From contig JBFILW010000033.1 of NCBI GenBank assembly GCA_041612005.1, positions 1-18,679 on the forward strand: a stretch of DNA of 18,679 nt, given 5' to 3'. The notes beneath the pieces are model-generated. The model saw nothing but the letters and a program-made list of their open reading frames with translations, was not told the DNA's origin and ran no database searches. This stretch comes from JBFILW01 sp041612005 (GTDB taxonomy: Bacteria; Gemmatimonadota; Gemmatimonadetes; Palauibacterales; Palauibacteraceae). A program made the position numbers and the translations under genes. Of the stretch, positions 1 through 7,126 are shown piece by piece (the stretch's first letter is position 1; the number at the start of each line of letters is the position of its first letter).

Positions 1-145
1 CGTGGCGTGCTCCGCGGGCAACAAGGTCAGCCGGAATACTGGGCGATTGCAAGATTACCGTGAACGCAGGAGTCGCTCGCCTTTTACGACGGAAACCTGA
101 CTGGTTGTCTACGAGGACCTGTAGAGATCCTGAGGACAGACCCGC

Positions 146-154
146 AGAGGAGGG
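146..154 (+). promoter_or_regulatory. Shine-Dalgarno site that sets the start of the first gene
   Basis: The purine run AGAGGAGGG lies four bases before the ATG at 159. It is one of the strongest ribosome-binding sites in the window. It decides between this ATG and an in-frame start about 100 bases upstream, whose extra residues are Arg-rich and do not look like a protein N-terminus. Confidence 0.7.
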
Positions 155-158
155 ACAC

Positions 159-530
159 ATGGTTCTCTTAGTGCAGATTGTCGCGGCGTTCGTGGCTCTG
201 ATCGGCCTCTTGGGATTGTTCGCCCCCGCGAAACTGGCGGGCATGGTGGCCGCCTTGTTCGACGGGATGGCCGGACTCTGGGTCACCGTGAGTCTGCGGC
301 TGGGGATTGGAGTCCTGCTGCTGTTGACCGCATCGGCGTCCCGCTTCCCGCTCGTGTTCCAGATCATCGGTGTGATCGCGATACTCGCTGCCGTAGCGGC
401 TGTCTTCGTAGGCCAGGAGAGAATCCGGAACTTCGTAATGTGGTGGGTACGAAAGCCGGCCGGGTTCACGCGCCTCTGGTCGCTCTTTGCGATCGCGTTC
501 GGCGCCTTTATCTACTACGGCCTCACCTGA
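159..530 (+). CDS. Small multi-pass inner-membrane protein of unknown function
   Basis: The product has 123 residues and is strongly hydrophobic. Segments near residues 3-22, 40-60, 62-82 and 103-121 look like three or four transmembrane helices. A short charged stretch with a GQERIRN motif and a WWVRKP motif lies between the last two. The start at 159 is chosen for the strong AGAGGAGGG ribosome site just upstream. The open frame extends further 5', but that part is Arg-rich and unlike a membrane protein. I do not recognise the family. The pattern of short helices with a basic loop is common among small uncharacterised inner-membrane proteins. The next gene begins 171 bases downstream, so there is no evidence of an operon with it. 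The membrane location is well supported and the role is unknown. Confidence 0.75.
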   Translation: MVLLVQIVAAFVALIGLLGLFAPAKLAGMVAALFDGMAGLWVTVSLRLGIGVLLLLTASASRFPLVFQIIGVIAILAAVAAVFVGQERIRNFVMWWVRKPAGFTRLWSLFAIAFGAFIYYGLT

Positions 531-701
531 GGCACGGCGGCGCCAGCTGAGCCACGGGGGCCCGCCAGCCAGGCGGTCTAGATTGCGGTGTCGGTTCTCG
601 GATTGTCGGTGTGATCGGAGCGGGTCTCGACGCCACAATCCTAGTATCTTTCCTTCCTCACTGCGACCACCGCGGGAGAGACCCCGAAAAGAGAGCGAAT
701 C

Positions 702-1127
702 ATGCGTCATACAACGACCACCGTGTTGTGGCTGGCACTAGCGGCGGCGAGCGCCAGCGCGGCGTGCCAGGGCGACCAGCAGACGGAGACTGCCGAGGCA
801 GGACCAGCCGCCGATGCGCCCGCGGCCGGTTCGGCGGTTCACGCCGAGCAGCCTTCCGAGCCTCCACATGCCACGGCCGAAGAGACGATGGAGATCGGCT
901 ATGCGTGCGCAGACGACAAGACCTTCAAGATCGCCTTCGCTGGCCCGGACGAGCTCCTGGTCACGATCGACGGTGAAGCGCACACCCTGGCCCGCAGCTC
1001 GGGTCATGCGGGCATGTTGTTCTCGAACGATGACATCGTCTTCTATGGCCAGGGCCGTGAGGCGTCGGTGGAGATCGGCGGCGAACCGACGTTCATCGAC
1101 TGCGAGGCCGCTGGACATCCGGAGTAG
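702..1127 (+). CDS. MliC/PliC-like lipoprotein (putative lysozyme inhibitor)
   Basis: The product has 141 residues. A hydrophobic signal runs over residues 5-21 and ends in SAAC, so Cys22 is a probable lipidation site, although Ser at -3 is not the usual Leu. A low-complexity Ala/Glu/Pro linker follows to about residue 62. Residues 66-134 resemble the MliC fold: a YACADDKTF opening strand, a Ser-Ser-Gly loop at 99-101, a FYGQGREA strand and a closing Cys134 that could pair with Cys69. In characterised MliC/PliC proteins a loop Ser and a nearby Lys enter the active site of c-type lysozyme. Here the Lys position reads Gln117, so inhibition is not assured. The ABM-like gene starts 3 bases after the stop and the two are probably cotranscribed. 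The fold call is moderate and the function is inferred. Confidence 0.65.
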   Translation: MRHTTTTVLWLALAAASASAACQGDQQTETAEAGPAADAPAAGSAVHAEQPSEPPHATAEETMEIGYACADDKTFKIAFAGPDELLVTIDGEAHTLARSSGHAGMLFSNDDIVFYGQGREASVEIGGEPTFIDCEAAGHPE

Positions 1128-1130
1128 CCG

Positions 1131-1448
1131 ATGATCGCGCGCGTGTGGCACGGCGAGGTGCCGGCCGACAAGGCTGAAGAATATCACCAGTACCTGTTAC
1201 ATACCGGTGTCACTGATCTGCAGGCAACGCCCGGGAACCAAGGCGTCTACGTGATGCGCCGGTTCGCGGGCGAGCATGCCCGCTTCACGATGATCTCGTT
1301 GTGGGACTCGCTCGAATCCATCCGGGCTTTCGCGGGCGAAGATGAAGAAAAGGCCCGATACTACCCGGAAGATGCCGCCTACCTGATCAAGCTGGAGCCG
1401 ACGGTCAGCCACTACGACGTGCTCACCGCGGTGACCAGCGACAAGTAG
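1131..1448 (+). CDS. ABM-type (antibiotic biosynthesis monooxygenase fold) small protein
   Basis: The 105-residue product fits the dimeric alpha+beta barrel of the ABM superfamily: an opening strand MIARVWHGEVP, the helix DKAEEYHQYL, then a GVYVMRRF strand, the strand ARFTMISLWDS, a helix with SIRAFAGEDEEKARYYPED, and a final SHYDVLTA strand. Members range from quinol monooxygenases to haem-degrading enzymes, and many have no known substrate. There is no signal peptide, so it is cytoplasmic. The start is supported by a GGAG site that overlaps the TAG stop of the preceding lipoprotein gene, which suggests translational coupling. The family is clear but no substrate can be assigned from sequence. 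Confidence 0.8.
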   Translation: MIARVWHGEVPADKAEEYHQYLLHTGVTDLQATPGNQGVYVMRRFAGEHARFTMISLWDSLESIRAFAGEDEEKARYYPEDAAYLIKLEPTVSHYDVLTAVTSDK

Positions 1449-1494
1449 TGGATAAGGTGGCAATTCTCGAACCACACCGATCTGGAGTGTAGAT

Positions 1495-2067
1495 ATGAAG
1501 AGCCCCATCACGACCGGCGCGATGTGCGCCATGGTCGCGCTTCTGTTCACCGCCATGCCGGCGGCCGCTCAACGAACCGCTGACCATGAGGGCTTCTGGA
1601 TCAGCTTCGGGTTCGGAGGGGGCATAGCCTTCGGGGACGCCGCCTACGATGGCGACTCGAAGTTCGGTGGGGCCGGGTTTCTCCGCATGGGCGGGAGTCT
1701 GACCCAGCAGTGGCTGATCGGCGGCGAGCTGATCGGTTGGGGCACGGAATCGGACAACGTCCAGGTCGGGCGCGCGGCCATGATGTTCACGGCCCTGTAC
1801 TACCCGAGCAAGGCGGGTGGCTTCTACCTCAAGGGCGGGGCCGGTTTCGCCGGGCGCACAGCCGAGACCAGCGTCTTCTTGACAGGCGGCGTGGAGGCCA
1901 AGATCACGGACGAAACCGGCGGAGTGGGGATCGGTGCCGGCCTGGGCTACGACATCCAAGTGGCGCGCAACTTCTTCATCACACCCGCGCTCGACTTCGT
2001 GTACACGGGTACGGAGGGAGATGGAGCCAGCCTCCTCCTGTTCACGGTCGGAGCGACCTGGCACTGA
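1495..2067 (+). CDS. Secreted outer-membrane beta-barrel protein
   Basis: The product has 190 residues. A signal peptide covers residues 1-25, with probable cleavage in PAAA|Q. The mature part alternates Gly/aromatic-rich strands (for example GFWISFGFGGGIAFG, FLRMGGSLTQQWLIGGEL, GFYLKGGAGFAG, GVGIGAGLGYDIQ and NFFITPALDFVYTG) and ends in LLLFTVGATWH, with a terminal strand of barrel type. The length fits a small eight-stranded barrel of the OmpA/OmpX-like or generic outer-membrane-beta-barrel type. A TGGAG site precedes the ATG. The next gene starts 28 bases downstream on the same strand. The outer-membrane location is inferred from the strand pattern. No specific ligand or role can be read. 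Confidence 0.8.
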   Translation: MKSPITTGAMCAMVALLFTAMPAAAQRTADHEGFWISFGFGGGIAFGDAAYDGDSKFGGAGFLRMGGSLTQQWLIGGELIGWGTESDNVQVGRAAMMFTALYYPSKAGGFYLKGGAGFAGRTAETSVFLTGGVEAKITDETGGVGIGAGLGYDIQVARNFFITPALDFVYTGTEGDGASLLLFTVGATWH

Positions 2068-2095
2068 CAGCCCGAATGCCTCGACAACAGGCCGC

Positions 2096-3496
2096 ATGAT
2101 GCGAGAAACGAGCGAGGTCCTGCGGTTAGTTCACAAGACTCGCCGCGCTGTCTGGATCTCGGCGACTGTCGCTCTGCTCACCGCGTGGACACAGCCCGCG
2201 AGCGGTCAGGACAGCGCGATCACGCACCGGCTCGATGAGTATGTGCAAGCCTATCACGAGTTGGGTGATTTCAGCGGGTGCGTGTCGGTCACCCGGGACG
2301 AGGTCGTGCTTCTGCGCGAGTGCTACGGCATGGCCTCCTACGAACTGGGCGTCCCCAACAGCGACGATACCCGCTTCCGGATCGGCTCGCTCTCGAAGCA
2401 GTTCACCGCCGCGGCGGTTCTCGTGCTCCAGCAGCGCGGCGTGCTCGACGTGGATGACCCCTTGGCGGCTTACCTGCCTGGCTTTCCGCGGGGCGACGAG
2501 ATCACGGTTTACCATCTTCTGACCCATACGTCCGGCCTGCGCAACAGCTTCGCACTTCCGGAATACGAGGTCCTCAAGCGGCGGGGTGCGGAAATCGACG
2601 AACTGGTCGAAGCGATCGGGGCGGTGCCGCTCGACTTCGAGCCGGGCAGCCAATACGCCTACAGCAACTCCGGCTACATCGTGCTGGCCCACCTGGTGGA
2701 GCGTCTTTCCGGCTACTCGTACTCGGGCTTCCTGCAAAGCGCGATCTTCGAGCCGGCGGGGATGACGGGCAGCGGTGTCGACGCGACCGCGCCGATCATC
2801 CCGAACCGGGCCGAAGGCTACACGCCGGCCGGACTCACCGGACTGGAGAACGCTCCCTTCGTGGATCCTACCGTGGAGGTCGGTGCCGGCGACCTGTACT
2901 CGACGATCGGCGATTTGGAACGCTGGCACGACGCGCTCTACTCCGACCGAATCCTGGACGAATCGTCACGCGCACGCATGCTCTCGCGGCAGGAGGGCTT
3001 CTACGGGTTCGGCATTGCGGTGTACGAAGAACACGGCCGAACGATCAACGCGCACGACGGGCGCGTGTCCGGGTTCAGCTCGGACATGTCCCGGTATCCG
3101 GCGGATGGTGTCTCCGTGATCGTGCTGAGTAACGTGGAATCCGGGATCGGCGATTCGTTTCGCCGCGATCTCGGGGCGATCGTGTTCGGCGCACCCTACG
3201 AGCTGCCGTCGCCCCGCGAAGCCGCCGACAGGCCACCATCGGCGGAAGAGTTGACGGAATACGCGGGCGAGTACGAATTCGGGCCCGGCTTCGTCGTCAC
3301 GGCGAGGGTCGAGCGCGGTCGCCTGTATGTGGCGGCCAACGCGGGAGAGTTCAGCGAGTTGACGTCCCTGCGCGATGGTCGCTTCCTCAATCGAATGACC
3401 TATTCAATGGTACGCTTCGAACGGAATGCTGACGGGGCGATCGAAACGATGGTCTGGATGCAGGACGGAAACGAGTTTCCCGGTAACCGCTTGTAG
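2096..3496 (+). CDS. Secreted serine hydrolase, beta-lactamase/PBP4-type fold
   Basis: The product has 466 residues. A signal peptide ends near residues 35-38 (TQPASG|Q). The beta-lactamase-like domain spans about residues 42-350. It carries the nucleophile motif SLSK (Ser98, Lys101), the second-box YSN (189-191) and a third-box HDG (320-322) in place of the Lys/His-Thr-Gly of many relatives. A C-terminal beta domain (about 370-466) opens with YAGEYEFGPGF, like the DUF3471-type domain often found on these proteins. The family includes D-aminopeptidases, DD-peptidases and esterases. The substrate is not predictable here, and antibiotic resistance is not implied. Two ATGs at 2096 and 2099 are both possible starts, and I see no strong ribosome site. 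This protein differs clearly from the two 530-residue paralogues downstream. Confidence 0.88.
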   Translation: MMRETSEVLRLVHKTRRAVWISATVALLTAWTQPASGQDSAITHRLDEYVQAYHELGDFSGCVSVTRDEVVLLRECYGMASYELGVPNSDDTRFRIGSLSKQFTAAAVLVLQQRGVLDVDDPLAAYLPGFPRGDEITVYHLLTHTSGLRNSFALPEYEVLKRRGAEIDELVEAIGAVPLDFEPGSQYAYSNSGYIVLAHLVERLSGYSYSGFLQSAIFEPAGMTGSGVDATAPIIPNRAEGYTPAGLTGLENAPFVDPTVEVGAGDLYSTIGDLERWHDALYSDRILDESSRARMLSRQEGFYGFGIAVYEEHGRTINAHDGRVSGFSSDMSRYPADGVSVIVLSNVESGIGDSFRRDLGAIVFGAPYELPSPREAADRPPSAEELTEYAGEYEFGPGFVVTARVERGRLYVAANAGEFSELTSLRDGRFLNRMTYSMVRFERNADGAIETMVWMQDGNEFPGNRL

Positions 3497-3535
3497 TGGG
3501 GACACGGCAGGATCCGATAGCGGGCGGAGAGTATC

Positions 3536-4651
3536 ATGAAACGACTTGCGGCCATCGCGTTCTTCGTTGCTGGATGTCTGGCGACCTCGACGTCCTTCGC
3601 GCAGGTCACCGAAGTCCCCGCCTCGAACATCACGATCGCGGACGCGGCGTGGCTGGCCGGCTGCTGGCGCATGGACGCCGGCAGCATAGCGATGGAGGAG
3701 CAGTGGATGTCGCCGGCCGGTGGCGCGATGCTGGGCATGAACCGGTCGCTGCGCGGCGGCGAGTTCCGGGGCTATGAGCTGCTGATCCTGAAGCCGGCGG
3801 ACGGCCGGCTGATCTACGAGGCGCACCCGTCCGGGCAGGAGCCGGCCGAGTTCGCCTCCTCGCACGTGTCGGACACGCTGCTCGTGTTCGAGAACCCCGC
3901 CCACGACTTCCCTCAGAAGCTGGTCTACCATCGCTCCCGCGCCGACTCGATCGTGGCGAGGGTCTTCGGGGCGGTCGGCGACGAAAAGCCGGCGTTCGAG
4001 GTGCCGTTCGAGAGGGTCGCGTGTGCCGGAACGACGACCACTTCCACGAGCGGGCAAACAACGCTCGAGATGCGGGGCGCCGCGAACTTCATCACCGCCT
4101 ACCCGGCCATGCCCGGCGAGGGGGTTGTGAACGCGGTGATCGAAATCCCGGCCGGGACCAGTGCCAAGTGGGAGGTGGTCGAGCCCGGTGCCACACTCGC
4201 CTGGGAAATCGAGGACGGGTTGCCACGCATGGTGCGCTACCTGGCTTATCCGGCCAACTACGGGATGATTCCGCGCACCCGTTTGGCGAAGGAGCTGGGA
4301 GGCGACGGTGATCCGTTGGACGTGATTGTCCTCGGCCCGGCGCTGCCGCGCGGATCGGTGATCACGGTTCGACCGATCGGTGTGATGCGCCTGCTGGATG
4401 ACGGCGAGCGCGACGACAAGATCCTCGCGGTCCGGACGGCGGGCCCGTTCTCCGAAGTCACGTCGCTGGCCGAGCTCGAGAGGGACTATCCGGGTCTGAC
4501 CGAGATCGTGAGGATCTGGTTCACCAGCTATAAGGGGCCAAAGCGACTCGAGTCATCGGGCTTTGAGGACGAAACGGCCGCGATGGCGGTGGTTCAGGAA
4601 GCGAACGAGATGTTCGAGGCCGCGGCCCACAAAGAAAGTGAGGCTCACTGA
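3536..4651 (+). CDS. Secreted DUF6265-like domain fused to family I inorganic pyrophosphatase
   Basis: The product has 371 residues. The N-terminus is a secretion signal that reads two ways: a lipobox VAGC at Cys14, or cleavage in SFA|Q at 22/23. Residues 38-162 resemble DUF6265: LAGCWRMDAG, EEQWMSPAGGAMLGMNR and a FENPAHDFPQKLVYHR block. After a Thr/Ser linker (165-178), residues 184-360 form a family I pyrophosphatase, which hydrolyses pyrophosphate to two phosphates with divalent metal. Aligned by eye to the E. coli enzyme, the catalytic set is present: Glu203, Lys211, Glu213, an Arg at 231 or 234, Tyr238, Tyr242, Asp257/259/262 in DGDPLD, Asp288 and/or 289, Asp293 and/or 294, Lys295, Tyr332 and Lys333. 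A cell-surface or periplasmic pyrophosphatase is less usual than the cytoplasmic form. A GGAG site supports the start. The PEBP gene follows after 3 bases. The pyrophosphatase call is strong and the DUF6265 call moderate. Confidence 0.88.
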   Translation: MKRLAAIAFFVAGCLATSTSFAQVTEVPASNITIADAAWLAGCWRMDAGSIAMEEQWMSPAGGAMLGMNRSLRGGEFRGYELLILKPADGRLIYEAHPSGQEPAEFASSHVSDTLLVFENPAHDFPQKLVYHRSRADSIVARVFGAVGDEKPAFEVPFERVACAGTTTTSTSGQTTLEMRGAANFITAYPAMPGEGVVNAVIEIPAGTSAKWEVVEPGATLAWEIEDGLPRMVRYLAYPANYGMIPRTRLAKELGGDGDPLDVIVLGPALPRGSVITVRPIGVMRLLDDGERDDKILAVRTAGPFSEVTSLAELERDYPGLTEIVRIWFTSYKGPKRLESSGFEDETAAMAVVQEANEMFEAAAHKESEAH

Positions 4652-4654
4652 CTC

Positions 4655-5131
4655 ATGGAATTCACGATCATGTCGGAGGCATTCGATGACGGCGGGAGCA
4701 TTCCGGCCCGGTTCACCTGCGATGATGTGGATGTTTCGCCCGCGCTGACCTGGGACAGTGTGCCTGAGGGCACAGAGAGCTTCGTGCTCATCGTGGACGA
4801 CCCGGACGCTCCCGATCCAGACGCGCCGAAGATGACCTGGGTGCATTGGGTGCTCTACAACATCCCGAGGTCGACATCCGGGCTGCCGGAAGGGGTGGCA
4901 AGCGACGCGCTGCCGCCCGGCACCCGCGAAGGGAACAACGACTGGAAGCGCACCGGGTACGGCGGTCCATGCCCGCCGATCGGCCGTCACCGCTACTACT
5001 TCAAGCTCTACGCCCTGGACACCGTCCTCCCGGATCTCGGGGAGACCACGAAGGCTGAAGTCACCGAGGCCGCGGACGGGCACGTGATCGCGCGTGCGGT
5101 GGTCATGGGAACCTACCAGCGCCCGGCCTAG
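4655..5131 (+). CDS. YbhB/YbcL-family PEBP-like protein
   Basis: The product has 158 residues, the usual length for bacterial phosphatidylethanolamine-binding-protein homologues. The family hallmarks are in order: SPALTWDSVPEGTESF (28-43), the anion-pocket motif VDDPDAP (47-53), VHWVLYNIP (63-71) with His64, and a GYGGPCPPIG loop followed by HRYYFKLYALD (101-122). There is no signal peptide, so it should be cytoplasmic, unlike E. coli YbcL. The biochemical role of bacterial members is mostly unknown, and the 'Raf kinase inhibitor-like' name is only historical. The gene starts 3 bases after the pyrophosphatase stop and is followed directly by the ATL gene, consistent with one transcript. Confidence 0.92.
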   Translation: MEFTIMSEAFDDGGSIPARFTCDDVDVSPALTWDSVPEGTESFVLIVDDPDAPDPDAPKMTWVHWVLYNIPRSTSGLPEGVASDALPPGTREGNNDWKRTGYGGPCPPIGRHRYYFKLYALDTVLPDLGETTKAEVTEAADGHVIARAVVMGTYQRPA

Positions 5132-5141
5132 GCGGACCGGT

Positions 5142-5537
5142 TTGGGCCGCAGTGCACGCCGCTCCGAGGCCTATGAGCGCATCTACGCCGTAGTTCGGAG
5201 GATCCCGAAGGGCCGGGTCGCGACGTACGGGCAGGTAGCGAAGCTGGCCGGGCTCGGCGGACAGCCGCGCCTCGTCGGCTACGCGCTGCATGCCCTGCCC
5301 GCGGGCTCGCGCATTCCCTGGCAACGGGTGATCAACGCGGCCGGGCGCATCAGCGACCGAGGCGACCCGAGGGCGGCGCTCCACCAGCGTAACCGGCTAG
5401 AGGCCGAAGGCGTGGTGTTCGATGAGAGGGAACGGGTCTCGCTCGAGCGCTACCGCTGGAAGCCGCGCACACCCATACCGATCGAGCCCGAACCGGAGCC
5501 GGATGCAGCGCGGGCCGCTTTCAGAGGTCTCGCGTGA
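5142..5537 (+). CDS. Alkyltransferase-like DNA-repair protein (ATL, MGMT family)
   Basis: The protein resembles the C-terminal DNA-binding domain of O6-alkylguanine methyltransferases: YERIYAVVRRIPKGRVATYG, then a VGYALHALP arginine-finger-type region and the active-site loop IPWQRVINAAGRIS. The reactive Cys of the PCHRV motif is replaced by Trp60 (PWQRV at 59-63), the signature of alkyltransferase-like proteins. These bind O6-alkylguanine without repairing it and pass the lesion to nucleotide excision repair. A Pro/Glu tail follows residue 110. I chose the TTG at 5142 (131 residues) because family members begin close to the YERIY helix and an AGGCGGA stretch lies just upstream. A GTG at 5094 would add 16 residues and overlap the PEBP gene. 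The stop overlaps the next start by 4 bases. Confidence 0.85.
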   Translation: MGRSARRSEAYERIYAVVRRIPKGRVATYGQVAKLAGLGGQPRLVGYALHALPAGSRIPWQRVINAAGRISDRGDPRAALHQRNRLEAEGVVFDERERVSLERYRWKPRTPIPIEPEPEPDAARAAFRGLA

Positions 5538-7126
5538 ATCACCGCGTCCGAGTGGCGGCGGTCGCCGCTCTACTCGCTTTGTGCGCTCCCGTCGCTCTCA
5601 GAGCCGCGGTTCAGGAACCCGTGGCGCCTCCTCTCTCCCTGGACGCCTTCGTGGCCAGCGTGATGGAGGCGTTCGAGGTGCCCGGAGTCGGGCTGACCAT
5701 CGTCAAGGACGGAGAAGTGATTGTTGCTCGGGGCTACGGCGTGAGGACGCTCGGGGAGCCGGCCCCGGTCGACGCCGACACGCGGTTTGGGATCGCATCC
5801 AACACCAAGGCGTTCACGGCGACGGCCCTCGCCCTGCTGGTCGAGGACGGGGTGCTGGAGTGGGACGCACCCGTCGTGACGTATCTGCCCTGGTTCCAGA
5901 TGTGGGATCCGTGGGTGACGCGGGAGATCACGGTGCGCGACCTGCTCGTGCACCGCAGCGGCCTCGGACTCGGGCAGGGCGACTTGATGGTGTGGCCGCC
6001 CACCGATCTGACCCGGGAGGAAGTCGCCCGCGCGGTTCGTGACCTCGAGCCCATCGAGAGTTTCCGGAGCGCCTACGCGTACGACAACGTCCTTTTCCAT
6101 GTGGCCGGACTGGTGGTCGAGGCAGCGAGCGGGCAAACGTGGGAGGACTTCGTCGCCTCGCGGATCATCGAACCGCTCGGTATGCAGAACACTCGAGTCC
6201 GCGGGACCGCCGCGCTCGAGGCGGGAAACGTGGCCACCACGCACGCACGCGTCGACGGCGAAGTGCGGAGGATCAAGCCGTTCGCCGGGACGAACTCGAA
6301 CCCGGCCATGGGCATGGGCTCGACCCCGGCCGACATGGCGAAGTGGCTGCTGGTGCAGTTGGACTCGGGCCGTGTCGAGGGCGCCGAGCCGCTGTTCAAG
6401 CCGGCCACCACCCGGCAGCTGTGGACGCCCGTGACCCCGATGCCGATCTGGACTCCGGCCCCCGAGCTCGCCGCGCTGCGAGCCAACTTCCGTGGCTACG
6501 GGCTCGGCTTCGTGATCCAGGACTACCGGGGCTACAAAGTGGCTACCCACTCGGGCTGGGTGGTCGGCAACGTGTCGCGGCTGATGATGGTGCCGGACAT
6601 GAAGCTCGGGATCATGGTGCTGCTCAACCAGGAATCGTCCGCCGCCTACAACGCGATCACGTACTACGTCCTCGATCACTACATGGGCGCGGACGACACG
6701 GACTGGGTCGCCGCGTACGAGACCGTCGTCGAGCGAAGCCAGTTGAGTCTGGCGGAGCGCCGCGCGGAGATCGAAGCGGCGCGCACCGCAGATTCACGAC
6801 CTTCGCTGCCCCTGTCGGGCTACGCCGGCACGTACACCGACGCGTGGTACGGCGACGTAGTCGTCGTACCGGACGGAGACGGCCTGCGCATCCGCTTCTC
6901 CCACACCCCCGTGCTGGCTGGCTCTCTCGAGCACTGGCAATACGATACGTTCGTCGCCCGCTGGGACGATCGGGAGCTGCGCGCCGATGCCTTCATCACG
7001 TTCGCTCTCGGACCCGAAGGGGACATCGAGGAGGCGACGATGGAATGGGTCGATCCCGCGACCGATTTCAGCTACGATTTCCATGATCTGCTGCTCAAGC
7101 CCAAATCGGAGAACACCGACGAATGA
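5534..7126 (+). CDS. Secreted serine hydrolase, beta-lactamase fold, paralogue A
   Basis: The product has 530 residues. The start is GTG, placed inside the ATL stop region (overlap 5534-5537), which implies translational coupling. A signal peptide covers about residues 1-25 (ALRAA|V). The catalytic domain (35-390) has SNTK (Ser89, Lys92), YDN (183-185) and a third box HSG (339-341). The third box continues as HSGWVVGN rather than the HTGGLPGY found in its neighbour. A C-terminal beta domain from about 425 to 520 begins GYAGTYTDAWYGD, like DUF3471. Family members cleave D-amino-acid peptides, esters or related amides after export. The substrate cannot be named. The following gene is a close tandem duplicate of the same length and overlaps this one by 4 bases. 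Confidence 0.9.
   Translation: MNHRVRVAAVAALLALCAPVALRAAVQEPVAPPLSLDAFVASVMEAFEVPGVGLTIVKDGEVIVARGYGVRTLGEPAPVDADTRFGIASNTKAFTATALALLVEDGVLEWDAPVVTYLPWFQMWDPWVTREITVRDLLVHRSGLGLGQGDLMVWPPTDLTREEVARAVRDLEPIESFRSAYAYDNVLFHVAGLVVEAASGQTWEDFVASRIIEPLGMQNTRVRGTAALEAGNVATTHARVDGEVRRIKPFAGTNSNPAMGMGSTPADMAKWLLVQLDSGRVEGAEPLFKPATTRQLWTPVTPMPIWTPAPELAALRANFRGYGLGFVIQDYRGYKVATHSGWVVGNVSRLMMVPDMKLGIMVLLNQESSAAYNAITYYVLDHYMGADDTDWVAAYETVVERSQLSLAERRAEIEAARTADSRPSLPLSGYAGTYTDAWYGDVVVVPDGDGLRIRFSHTPVLAGSLEHWQYDTFVARWDDRELRADAFITFALGPEGDIEEATMEWVDPATDFSYDFHDLLLKPKSENTDE

Noticed and set aside
1..63. Short open stretch at the left edge ending in TGA, possibly the tail of an upstream gene
   Set aside because: Only 20 codons are visible, third-position GC is mixed and no motif can be read, so it cannot be told from chance.
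531..701. Intergenic gap examined for a promoter (a TAGTAT-like hexamer near 642)
   Set aside because: No matching upstream element at the right spacing was found, and promoter consensus for this lineage is unknown to me.
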